Assembly (NCBI GenBank): GCA_943354525.1
Contig: CALRCI010000005.1
Span: forward strand, 389-22,772
Direction: 5' to 3'
Source: Candidatus Nomurabacteria bacterium
GTDB lineage: Bacteria; Patescibacteriota; Minisyncoccia; Phycocordibacterales; UBA9973
Length of the DNA stretch: 22,384 bases
Positions 12,516 through 18,243 of the stretch are shown here, in pieces (positions within the stretch are counted from its first letter, which is position 1; the number at the start of each line of letters is the position of its first letter). The notes under the pieces are model-generated. The model was given only the letters and a program-made list of their open reading frames with translations. It was not told the DNA's origin and made no database searches. The translations under genes and the position numbers were made by a program.

Positions 12516-13592
12516 TTACGGTCTGCCTCCAGTAGTGTGCATAATCTTTACATTTCGGGGATTTGTACCGGTAATATTCAGATTATCATCCTTAATGGTT
12601 TTTGGAGTGATACCCATGGCAATTTTCGCTTGTTCCATTGCCTTGGTTGGGTCGGTCAGATACAGTGCAGCATAATTTTCTTCGGCAAACTTCTTTATCC
12701 GTTTACCGAGAGCATCTGCTTCTGCGTCTTTTGCTTGCTGAGTAAGCTTCATCAGCGCGCCTGCACTCAGAGCTGCTAAGTATTCATCAGAAAGAGAAGT
12801 AGCACCGATAGTAACACCTTCAATATCAACAGGGTAATCAAGGTTAGCACTATCCATATGAGCTTGAAGAGTTTCTTTAAGCTTGCGCTCCAAGAAATCT
12901 TTCCCTTTCTCATTAGCAGTGCCGCCTTGAGCTGCCAGCATGTGGTCTGTACCATCGATTTGTTTTGGAGTCATGATTTTGAATACTTCTTCGTATTCAT
13001 CCATGATTTCTTCTTCCATAACTTCTTCGACTTTGTCAAAACCACCGTCTATTCTGTTGAGTTTTGGAGCTTCAGCTGCACGAAGCCGGTACTTCACCAC
13101 CACTTCTTCAGCGTATCCCAGTACTCCGGGTTCTGCTGTCATGGTGAGGGGTAGGCGATGTGCTTTGTGCGGGTCATTGGCAAGATGGTCTTCAAATTTC
13201 CAAAACCTTGATTTCGTAGTTTCGATAATCGGAAGTTCTACTGAACCCGGAAAAGCCCAATTGGGGCCAGCTTCTACAGCTTCAGGCAAAGTTTCTTCAC
13301 TTAACGCTGATGTCGCTACTCCCACAGTGTTGTTGGGAAGTGCGAATCCACCTACTGAAATAAGTGCTATCCAAAATCCGAAAAATATAAGAGAAATTAC
13401 CATTTCTCCGTAATTATCGTTAGTAACCTGGTAAATCGCAATTGCTGCATACGCAGCTGCGACTATTGCCAACCAAGCGAGGATTGCCCATTTGTTTCGG
13501 TGCATGAATTTCGTTGCAACGGCGAACAGAATAATAATGATGAATAGGAAGATGACCGAAGGCCAGAGATTCCAAATGAAATAAAGAGACAT
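12516..13592 (-). CDS. Membrane-anchored SPFH/band-7-like protein
   Basis: A 358-aa protein with three N-terminal hydrophobic segments (about 3-27, 34-55, 62-84). A soluble region follows. NTVGVATSAL (from about 87), then EAGPNWAFPGSVELPIIETTKS, resembles the start of an SPFH domain (TVGV, then PG, then the D/ETR-like strand). Near the C-terminus DIEGVTIGATSLSDEYLAAL followed by a charged Ala-rich helix (QQAKDAEADALGKRI) resembles the end of SPFH domains. Such proteins form membrane-associated oligomers. The middle has a very acidic stretch (EEVMEEEIMDEYEEV). Three TM segments are unusual for this family. It has its own promoter and terminator. The family call is by pattern only. Confidence 0.65.
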   Translation of the reverse strand: MSLYFIWNLWPSVIFLFIIIILFAVATKFMHRNKWAILAWLAIVAAAYAAIAIYQVTNDNYGEMVISLIFFGFWIALISVGGFALPNNTVGVATSALSEETLPEAVEAGPNWAFPGSVELPIIETTKSRFWKFEDHLANDPHKAHRLPLTMTAEPGVLGYAEEVVVKYRLRAAEAPKLNRIDGGFDKVEEVMEEEIMDEYEEVFKIMTPKQIDGTDHMLAAQGGTANEKGKDFLERKLKETLQAHMDSANLDYPVDIEGVTIGATSLSDEYLAALSAGALMKLTQQAKDAEADALGKRIKKFAEENYAALYLTDPTKAMEQAKIAMGITPKTIKDDNLNITGTNPRNVKIMHTTGGRP

Positions 13593-13645
13593 AGTTTTTT
13601 ATTTTTAAAGGTGAATTTGAATTTTTAGCAGTTTTGTTCAAGCGT

Positions 13646-13674
13646 ATTATATCAGATAAAATAAAAAAAGTCAA
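13646..13674 (-). promoter_or_regulatory. Promoter of the SPFH-like gene
   Basis: On the minus strand TTGACT (13669-13674), 17-nt spacer, TATAAT (13646-13651) preceded by TGA (extended -10). The -35 lies inside the descending arm and T-tract of the upstream gene's terminator. Confidence 0.85.
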
Positions 13675-13699
13675 GTTACGAAACGTAACTCAACTTTTT
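13665..13699 (-). terminator. Terminator of the 163-aa gene, overlapping the next promoter
   Basis: Arms 13684-13699 and 13665-13680 pair over 16 positions with two central mismatches (AAAAAGT with ACTTTTT, AGTTACG with CGTAACT), three-base loop, then a T-tract on the minus strand. Confidence 0.8.
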
Positions 13700-13715
13700 G
13701 AAATTATTGCCTATC

Positions 13716-14207
13716 CTATTGGTAGAATAAGCTTACTTTGCCTGATGGATTAGCAACCTTCTTACCATTGATAGTACCGGCGCACCAGATATAAATCTGA
13801 GAATTGGCGTCGGTGCATCCGAGATTGAGGTTTTCTGATTGCTGGACCAATACTGAATCACCAGTGGCATTCGCGAACCAAAAATCTGCAGTCCGGTCGG
13901 TAATTTGGAATACTTTTCCATCAACCGGCTGGGGATAGAATGTCGGCTCAACGGGTTTGTGTCTGCTGGTAATCAACCGCGTATCAGGGTTGCTCTGAGT
14001 TGGTATTCCCTGCGGATGTGTAGGAACGGACAGATTGCGTATGGTACTGGTTTCGGTCTGAGTACTTGGTGCTGATTGTTTACACACGATAATTGTCGCG
14101 ATAATCAATAGAACAAGTACTACAGAACTTCCGATAATCCAAGCAAGTTTCTTATTTCCTTTTTTTGCTGGTGTTGTTGCCGGAGCAACGGTTGGTGTAT
14201 GTGCCAT
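13716..14207 (-). CDS. Single-pass membrane protein with extracytoplasmic domain (163 aa)
   Basis: A Pro/Thr/Ala/Lys-rich N-terminus (1-22) is followed by one strong helix (about 23-44, IIGSSVVLVLLIIATIIV). A Ser/Thr/Pro/Gln-rich linker (about 48-90) leads to a compact C-terminal domain from about 95 (VDGKVFQIT, DFWFANA, CTDANSQIYIWCAG) with two cysteines that may form a disulfide. The topology suggests type II insertion with the domain outside. I do not recognise the family. Flanked by its own promoter and terminator, and next to the SPFH-like gene on the same strand; a shared role is possible but not shown. Confidence 0.78.
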   Translation of the reverse strand: MAHTPTVAPATTPAKKGNKKLAWIIGSSVVLVLLIIATIIVCKQSAPSTQTETSTIRNLSVPTHPQGIPTQSNPDTRLITSRHKPVEPTFYPQPVDGKVFQITDRTADFWFANATGDSVLVQQSENLNLGCTDANSQIYIWCAGTINGKKVANPSGKVSLFYQ

Positions 14208-14253
14208 GGTTCAAAGAATTTGTTTTTAGTTATTGTTTTTATTGTTCGAATGT

Positions 14254-14282
14254 ATTATAGCAGTAAAACATAAGAAAGTCAA
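14254..14282 (-). promoter_or_regulatory. Promoter of the 163-aa gene
   Basis: On the minus strand TTGACT (14277-14282), 17-nt spacer ending TGC, perfect TATAAT (14254-14259). The leader is about 40 nt, AT-rich, without a Shine-Dalgarno sequence. Confidence 0.88.
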
Positions 14283-14296
14283 GTCTTGGGGATGTG

Positions 14297-14326
14297 AAAA
14301 TAACCCTTATAAATAAGGGTTATTTT
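14297..14326. terminator. Bidirectional hairpin terminator
   Basis: Fourteen-bp perfect hairpin AAAATAACCCTTAT (14297-14310), loop AA, complement (14313-14326). It separates the 163-aa gene's promoter from the tRNA side of the window. Confidence 0.82.
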
Positions 14327-14459
14327 AGAATGTGGCTATAAAGTGTCTTTTTAAAATTGTGGTCACGAATATTTTACTCGCCGTCGCTCATAAAATTTCT
14401 CGACCCCGGCTCGCGGTTTCGTTTGCTAACGAAACATCGCTCCGCCTCGCACAAGTGTA

Positions 14460-14487
14460 GAAAAAAGTAGTGTAGACTACTTTTTTC
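14460..14487. terminator. Hairpin between elements A' and A
   Basis: GAAAAAAGTAGT (14460-14471), loop GTAG, complement (14476-14487). The A-run and T-run make it terminator-like in both directions. Confidence 0.65.
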
Positions 14488-14560
14488 ACCTAGTGGTCAC
14501 AAGTATTTTTTTGCTAAAAAATCTCGCGACCCCGCCTCAGCCTCGCCAGGCTTCCGGCTC

Positions 14561-14603
14561 GCACAATTTTAAAAGACACTTTTGGTGTCTTTTAAAATTG
14601 TGC
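14561..14603 (-). terminator. tRNA-operon terminator overlapping the tRNA-Lys 3' end
   Basis: Nineteen-bp perfect hairpin: arms 14585-14603 and 14561-14579, five-base loop. On the minus strand the inner part AAAAGACAC, CAAAA, GTGTCTTTT is a classic terminator. Its first three bases are the last three of tRNA-Lys. Confidence 0.8.
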
Positions 14604-14673
14604 GCCCTGAAGGGATCGAACCTTCGACCTTATCCTTAAGAGGGATCTGCTCTACCAGCTGAGCTAAGGGCGC
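14601..14673 (-). tRNA. tRNA-Lys (anticodon CTT)
   Basis: Acceptor GCGCCCT pairs with AGGGCGC, discriminator A. D arm GCTC, AGCTGGTA, GAGC. Anticodon loop CTCTTAA gives CTT. T arm GAAGG, TTCGATC, CCTTC. One mismatch at 27-43. 73 nt, no CCA encoded. Confidence 0.96.
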
Positions 14674-14691
14674 ATGATTAAAAACAAATTT

Positions 14692-14723
14692 CTAAATCCT
14701 AATATCTAATTTCTAAAAACTAG
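14692..14723. repeat. Heptad array between tRNA-Lys and tRNA-Leu
   Basis: CTAA at 14692, 14699, 14706 and 14713 and CTAG at 14720, exactly 7 nt apart; on the minus strand this reads TTAG plus three free bases. It fills most of the 86-nt spacer between two tRNA genes. Confidence 0.78.
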
Positions 14724-14759
14724 CAACACTATACCGTTTTTCTTTCCAAAAATCTACTG

Positions 14760-14841
14760 TGGGCAAGGAGGGACTCGAACCCTCAACCCTTGCGGGACTA
14801 GTTCCTAAGACTAGCGCGTATACCAATTCCGCCACTTGCCC
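14760..14841 (-). tRNA. tRNA-Leu (anticodon TAG)
   Basis: Class II tRNA with a long variable arm. Acceptor GGGCAAG with CTTGCCC, discriminator A. Anticodon stem CTAGT with ACTAG, loop CTTAGGA. Variable arm CCCGCAAGGG. T arm GAGGG, TTCGAGT, CCCTC. 82 nt, no CCA. Confidence 0.97.
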
Positions 14842-14845
14842 AATG

Positions 14846-14929
14846 TGCCCAGGGTGGGAGTCGAACCCACACGACATTGCTGTCTGGGGATTTTAAGTCC
14901 CCTATGTCTACCAATTCCATCACCCGGGC
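14846..14929 (-). tRNA. tRNA-Leu (anticodon TAA)
   Basis: Acceptor GCCCGGG with CCTGGGC, discriminator A. Anticodon stem GGGGA with TCCCC, loop CTTAAAA. Long variable arm with GACA, GCAA, TGTC. T arm GTGGG, TTCGACT, CCCAC. 84 nt. It lies 4 nt upstream of tRNA-Leu(TAG). Confidence 0.97.
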
Positions 14930-14942
14930 ATTATAGTGAGGA

Positions 14943-15032
14943 ATCGAGTCACAGATAATTTTCTCGTCGCCACTCGAAAATTTCCGCGAAGCCTCTCGGC
15001 ACGATGTACTCATCGCCCGCCTTGTGCTCGAT
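14943..15032. repeat. Structured element C, between tRNA-Trp and tRNA-Leu
   Basis: Outer arms ATCGAGTCACA (14943-14953) and TTGTGCTCGAT (15022-15032) pair with one bulge. Inside, AATTTTC and GAAAATTT enclose a GC-rich loop similar to that of element A', and CGATG, loop, CATCG forms a small hairpin (15002-15015). It is a more distant relative of elements A, A' and B. Confidence 0.5.
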
Positions 15033-15047
15033 GGGTACCCCCCCCTC

Positions 15048-15117
15048 CGGCTGTTCGATTCCGCCCACGGAAAAGCTACGCTTTGTCCGTGAGACCCAGG
15101 GCGGAATCGAACCGCCG
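15048..15117. repeat. Inverted copy of the tRNA-Trp T arm
   Basis: Bases 15048-15066 match the reverse complement of 15099-15117, the T arm of tRNA-Trp, at 18 of 19 positions. The inner bases continue the pairing (ACGGAAAAGC near 15067-15076 with GCTTTGTCCGT at 15080-15090). A run of eight C precedes it (15038-15045). Confidence 0.7.
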
Positions 15118-15163
15118 TATAAGGCTTTTGGAGAGCTTTGCCTTACCACTTGGCGACTGGGTG
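15092..15163 (-). tRNA. tRNA-Trp (anticodon CCA), with some mismatches
   Basis: The anticodon loop CTCCAAA gives CCA. T arm GGCGG, TTCGATT, CCGCC is perfect. D arm is GCC, AAGTGGTAA, GGC. The acceptor has six pairs (ACCCAG with CTGGGT), the 1-72 pair is C-C, and the anticodon stem has an A-C mismatch at 28-42. The weak 1-72 pair and T discriminator are unusual, so the exact ends or full function are less sure than for the other tRNAs. Confidence 0.82.
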
Positions 15164-15172
15164 AGGAGTCTA

Positions 15173-15201
15173 TTTATACACTTATTTCAACACTGCATCA
15201 A
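15173..15201 (-). promoter_or_regulatory. tRNA cluster promoter
   Basis: On the minus strand TTGATG (15196-15201), 17-nt spacer, TATAAA (15173-15178). Predicted start a few bases before tRNA-Trp. It would drive Trp, Leu, Leu and Lys. Confidence 0.65.
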
Positions 15202-15204
15202 TTC

Positions 15205-15237
15205 AACCAGCAAGGCTGGTTACCGGCCTTGCTGGTT
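15205..15237 (-). terminator. Hairpin at the rbfA stop codon
   Basis: Twelve-bp perfect arms (15205-15216 and 15226-15237), loop of 9; the rbfA stop codon lies in the first arm. No clear T-tract follows on the minus strand, so it may end the operon inefficiently or stabilise the mRNA 3' end. Confidence 0.55.
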
Positions 15238-15553
15238 AGCGAAGGAGATCATCAATTTTCTGGCGTGCTTTTTCTCCCAGATCTATCTCAAACGTTACGA
15301 ATGGAATCGTCTTCGTCGATAAATGTTCTTTGAGATATCCGCGCATCTCGCCGCCATTACGCATGGCGAAGTGGAGCACGGCTGCTTCTTTGTCGGCAGG
15401 GAAGACGGAGAGGAATACTTTGGCCTGACGGAGATCCGGCGTGACGGAGACATGGGTGACCGAAATCATGGCATCACCGTTGCTTTCGCGTTCGAGAAAT
15501 GTCGCAGCGGCACGGCGGATGAGTTCTTCAAATTTTTCAGTGCGGAGTGTCAT
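15236..15553 (-). CDS. rbfA: Ribosome-binding factor A
   Basis: RbfA is a KH-fold protein that helps mature the 30S 16S rRNA 5' end. The 105-aa form starting MTLRTEKFEELIRRAAATFL is typical in length. Family features: ISVTHVSVTPDLRQAKVFLSV in the KH core and a C-terminal TIPFVTFEIDLGEKARQKIDDLL matching the usual PxLxFxxDxSxxxxxxIxxLL ending. ATG 15553 was chosen: the longer frame upstream overlaps infB and has no family similarity. The start is one base after the infB stop TAG, so the two are translationally coupled, as infB-rbfA is in many bacteria. Confidence 0.93.
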   Translation of the reverse strand: MTLRTEKFEELIRRAAATFLERESNGDAMISVTHVSVTPDLRQAKVFLSVFPADKEAAVLHFAMRNGGEMRGYLKEHLSTKTIPFVTFEIDLGEKARQKIDDLLR

Positions 15554-15554
15554 G

Positions 15555-17066
15555 CTATTTAGTGACCAGAGTGAACACGTTAATTGTGTCACCGGCGGCG
15601 ATTTCCAGTTTCGATTCGATGAGCATGCCGAATTCGTTGCCTTCATCGACGGACGTTGCCTTGATCTTGTGATTTTCAAGTCCGACGATCTTCGCCGTGC
15701 CGATTTCGAAATCACGGCGCATGATGCGCACAACGGCTCCGACTGATACTGCGCCGGTGAGGACTTTGCCGCCGACGACTTGGCGATCCTTGGTCCGGCT
15801 AAATGTTTTCAGAATCTTCGCCGTGCCAGTAATTTCTTCCGTTGTGATTTTTGGCGTGCGATTTGCGACAAGTTCTTTGGCATAATCAGTGAGCTTGTAG
15901 ATGATGTCGAATGTCTCGACCGTCGTCTTGTTTTTCTCAGCAGCATCACGCGCACGGGCGTCCATGGATACGTTGAAACCAAGGATGATGACATTGGCAT
16001 CAGAGCTTGCGAGTTTGATATCGCCTTCGCCGATCGTACCGACGCTGCGGTCGAGAATCTTCCATTTGACTGTATCTGTTTCGAGTTTGCGGAGTTCTCC
16101 TTCGACGGCTTCGCCAGTGCCAGCCACGTCACTCTTGATGATGACGGGAATACGGAGTACGCCTTCAGTCTCGCTCACAGTATCACGGAAATTTTTTCTC
16201 GTTTCCAAGAACATTTCTCGTGCCTGTTCGGCATCAGGTTTTTTGGCGTAGGCGAAGAATTGGCTGCCAGCCTTTGGCTCAGAGTCGAATCCAGTGACAC
16301 GAATCGGCGAGGAGAACGTCGCTGATTCGATGGCCGTGCCGGCGAAATTTTCCAAGATGCGTGTGTTGACCAGCGCGCCGTCGGCGACGATGAACTGACC
16401 CTTGGTGAGTGTACCGTCTTTCACTATAAGCGTTGCCGAGATGCCGCGCTTGGCATCGAGACGTGCTTCGATCACGACACCCACAGCTAGTTTGTGGTGA
16501 TCTCCGGTGAGTTCAGCAAGGTCTGCCATAAGTGTGATCATATCGAGGAGATCAGAAACGCCAGTGCCTTCCTTTGCAGAAATTGGCACGACAGGAGTGT
16601 CGCCGCCGTAGCCTTCGACGTAGACACCGATCTCGGCGAGGTCGAGTTTGGTTTTCTCAATGTTTGCATTCGGACGATCGATCTTATTGATGGCGACGAC
16701 AAATGGCGTCTCGCTGGCCTTGATTGTTTCGTATGCCTCCTTCGTCTGAGCTTTGACTGAATCTTCAGCAGAGACGACGAGAATGGCGATATCAGCCACA
16801 TGTGCGCCACGCGTACGCATACCGGAGAATGCCGCATGTCCCGGAGTATCAATAAATGTGAGCGCACGCATCACGCCTTCGGCAGTTTTGTGATTCACTT
16901 CGTACGCCCCGAGGTGTTGCGTAATACCGCCCGCTTCGCCTTCGACGATGTTCGTCTTGCGAATGTAATCGAGCAGTGTGCTTTTGCCATGGTCCACATG
17001 CCCCATGACAACGACGACAGGGGGACGTGGAGAAAGCGTTTTTGGTTGTTCTGTTTTTGGTTTCAT
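15555..17066 (-). CDS. infB: Translation initiation factor IF-2, short form
   Basis: GTPase that places fMet-tRNA on the 30S subunit and promotes subunit joining. G motifs: GHVDHGKS (22-29), GGITQ (46-50), DTPGH (73-77), NKID (127-130) and SAKEG (about 158-162). Domains II, III and the C-terminal tRNA-binding domain follow (RVTGFDSEPKAGS, ILGFNVSMDARA, MRRDFEIGTAKIVGLENHK). At 503 aa it lacks the long N-terminal extension of E. coli or Bacillus IF-2; only about 16 residues precede the G domain. It lies 125 nt after the DUF4446 gene, with structured element B2 in between, and one base before rbfA. No Shine-Dalgarno sequence at its ATG. Confidence 0.96.
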   Translation of the reverse strand: MKPKTEQPKTLSPRPPVVVVMGHVDHGKSTLLDYIRKTNIVEGEAGGITQHLGAYEVNHKTAEGVMRALTFIDTPGHAAFSGMRTRGAHVADIAILVVSAEDSVKAQTKEAYETIKASETPFVVAINKIDRPNANIEKTKLDLAEIGVYVEGYGGDTPVVPISAKEGTGVSDLLDMITLMADLAELTGDHHKLAVGVVIEARLDAKRGISATLIVKDGTLTKGQFIVADGALVNTRILENFAGTAIESATFSSPIRVTGFDSEPKAGSQFFAYAKKPDAEQAREMFLETRKNFRDTVSETEGVLRIPVIIKSDVAGTGEAVEGELRKLETDTVKWKILDRSVGTIGEGDIKLASSDANVIILGFNVSMDARARDAAEKNKTTVETFDIIYKLTDYAKELVANRTPKITTEEITGTAKILKTFSRTKDRQVVGGKVLTGAVSVGAVVRIMRRDFEIGTAKIVGLENHKIKATSVDEGNEFGMLIESKLEIAAGDTINVFTLVTK

Positions 17067-17076
17067 AAATATTTCA

Positions 17077-17196
17077 GCTGAGATTTTGATAACGACTTTT
17101 CGAACCGTACGACATAATTTTCTGCTGAAAATTTGTCTCGTACTCCGCTCGTCAGCGTCCGTAAGCCGGTTCTCAAAGTGTTATCAAAATCTCAGC
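17077..17196. repeat. Structured element, copy B2
   Basis: Outer arms of about 29 nt (17077-17106 and 17168-17196; 17 perfect pairs, then 10 of 12 with one bulge) enclose the 61-nt core 17107-17167, 55 of 61 identical to B1. The right arm contains the stop codon and last codon of the DUF4446 gene; the left arm ends 10 nt before the infB start. Confidence 0.85.
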
Positions 17197-17641
17197 CTTT
17201 TGCTTTCGTCACTGCTTCTAATTCCTCGCCGGAGAGTTCGAATTCACTGGCATGCATTTCTATTGGCTTCGCGTAGACGCTCATGCGATCGCGTGCATAG
17301 AGCGATGAGAGCACGACACCGTTGCCGTGATCGTCGAGAAGCGCGACGGCGAAACTCTGATTACCGCCGGCGTCAGGAAAGGGATTGTAGCGGACAGTCT
17401 GCACATTGCGGACACTCTTGGCGAGGCGAATGGAAATTCGCTTGATTTCATTTTCGGATTTTTCGGAGCGTAACTCGAGATTTCTCGTGTGGAGTGCGAG
17501 TTCGCGGAGGATCTCATCGATGCTCTCCGGCTGGCCGTTCTTGAATAATGTGCGCAGGCGAAATTCATTGCGTACGAAGAGTACGAGCGCAATGAGCGAA
17601 ATACCGAGGCCTGCGACCGCTATGATGAGTGTAGTATCCAT
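17192..17641 (-). CDS. DUF4446 family membrane protein
   Basis: A 149-aa protein. One N-terminal helix (about 5-23), a basic and coiled helical region with RNEFRLRTLFKN and ELALHTRNLELRSEK, then the family core VQTVRYNPFPDAGGNQSFAVALLDDHGNGVVLSSLYARD followed by VYAKPI and SGEE, typical of DUF4446 proteins in Firmicutes and CPR. Function unknown. I chose ATG 17641 over 17671 because a promoter -10 lies at 17651-17656, inside the longer frame. First gene of the operon with infB and rbfA. Confidence 0.9.
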   Translation of the reverse strand: MDTTLIIAVAGLGISLIALVLFVRNEFRLRTLFKNGQPESIDEILRELALHTRNLELRSEKSENEIKRISIRLAKSVRNVQTVRYNPFPDAGGNQSFAVALLDDHGNGVVLSSLYARDRMSVYAKPIEMHASEFELSGEELEAVTKAKG

Positions 17642-17650
17642 AGTGCCGAA

Positions 17651-17679
17651 AGTATAGCGTTTTATGGTCATTTTTGCAA
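17651..17679 (-). promoter_or_regulatory. Promoter of DUF4446-infB-rbfA
   Basis: On the minus strand TTGCAA (17674-17679), 17-nt spacer, TATACT (17651-17656). Transcription would start about 3 nt before the ATG at 17641, so this mRNA is almost leaderless. Confidence 0.7.
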
Positions 17680-17719
17680 TCGTATTTGCGTGTCAGAGTA
17701 GAGATACTAATTAAAAAAT

Positions 17720-17746
17720 AAATGGTTGCACGCAGTGCAACCATTT
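17720..17746 (-). terminator. Terminator of the 126-aa gene
   Basis: AAATGGTTGCAC and its complement (17720-17731, 17735-17746), three-base loop, followed on the minus strand by ATTTTTTAATT. It also has a T-run on the plus strand. Confidence 0.87.
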
Positions 17747-17772
17747 TTATACTACAAACACCTATTGGGAAT

Positions 17773-18153
17773 TCAGAAAGCTCTGAGTTCATGAACTTTC
17801 TTTTTGAAAAAATCTTCGAAAGGAGCACTAAAATTACCACTTGGAAAAACTTTTGACAAACCTATCGGGTCGCGGTGGTAATCTCTTTCTTGTATCATTT
17901 TCAGGAAATGTTCCTGTATGAAAGTATCATCTTTTGAAAGATAAGCCATGTTGCTCACAATAACTTTTTCAAGTTCAGCGATTTTTTCCTTATCCGCATC
18001 GTTGAGATTTTTTTCTTCGGTTTTAACCGTGAATTGAATCGTTTGCCAAAATGCAGTTAGCTCTTCTTTTGTCATTAATTGTAGTGCCTTGAATGTCTCG
18101 AAGAGTTCAAGCGCGGTAATTTGCGTACCTTTTAATTTGTCTATGAAGTTCAT
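17773..18153 (-). CDS. Hypothetical soluble protein (126 aa)
   Basis: A charged, helical 126-aa protein (MNFIDKLKGTQITALELFET, then KEELTAFWQTIQF, ADKEKIAELEKVIV) with no cysteines, signal peptide or membrane segment, ending KKKVHELRAF. I recognise no family. It has its own promoter, a GGTGA ribosome-binding site 8 nt before the ATG (the only convincing one in the window) and its own terminator. AT content is higher than in the housekeeping genes, as for the 98-aa gene. Confidence 0.75.
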   Translation of the reverse strand: MNFIDKLKGTQITALELFETFKALQLMTKEELTAFWQTIQFTVKTEEKNLNDADKEKIAELEKVIVSNMAYLSKDDTFIQEHFLKMIQERDYHRDPIGLSKVFPSGNFSAPFEDFFKKKVHELRAF

Positions 18154-18164
18154 TTTTTATTTTC

Positions 18165-18193
18165 ACCATACTATAATTATCTTATAAAGTCAA
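18165..18193 (-). promoter_or_regulatory. Promoter of the 126-aa gene
   Basis: On the minus strand TTGACT (18188-18193), 17-nt spacer, TATGGT (18165-18170). The same TTGACTTT form of -35 is used by three other accessory genes here. Confidence 0.6.
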
Positions 18194-18228
18194 TAATAGC
18201 GTCCTCAGCTGAAAATCAAATAATTTTC

Positions 18229-18237
18229 TGCTATAGT
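18229..18237 (+). promoter_or_regulatory. Extended -10 of the cysteine desulfurase gene (leaderless)
   Basis: TGC plus TATAGT (18232-18237); ATG 18244 is six bases downstream, at the expected transcription start. Confidence 0.65.
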
Positions 18238-18243
18238 CAGTGC

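Larger units (their letters stand above)
14341..14603. repeat. Composite structured element pair A'/A between direct repeats
   Basis: This gene-free stretch holds two related units: A' (about 14357-14454) and A (about 14491-14567). Both begin GTGGTCAC and end CTCGCAC on the plus strand. A contains hairpin 1 (TTTTTT, loop TGCT, AAAAAA, closed by GTCAC with GCGAC) and hairpin 2 AGCCT, loop CGCC, AGGCT (14539-14552) followed by TCCG, as in element B1. A' contains GTTTCGTT, loop TGCT, AACGAAAC. Between them is a 12-bp hairpin (14460-14487). AGTGTCTTTTTAAAATTGTG at 14342-14361 repeats at 14585-14603, and its complement is at 14561-14579. Confidence 0.72.

Noticed and set aside
14341..14603. Insertion sequence
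   Set aside because: No transposase frame and no open reading frame of useful length; the repeats are structural hairpins.
14930..14935. TATAAT on the minus strand touching tRNA-Leu(TAA)
   Set aside because: The tRNA begins at the next base, so a start 6-7 nt downstream would cut its 5' end. The cluster promoter at 15173-15201 fits better.
15554..15733. Upstream extension of rbfA to 15733
   Set aside because: It overlaps infB in another frame and has no RbfA similarity; ATG 15553 gives the normal protein and one-base coupling.
17107..17167. Hammerhead ribozyme in element B2 (CUGACGA on the minus strand)
   Set aside because: B1 has CUGGCGA at the same place, the bases lie in hairpin 2, and the GAAA box and cleavage triplet are not arranged as required.
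17642..17671. Earlier ATG (17671) for the DUF4446 gene
   Set aside because: The -10 at 17651-17656 lies inside that extension, and the family N-terminus fits the start at 17641.
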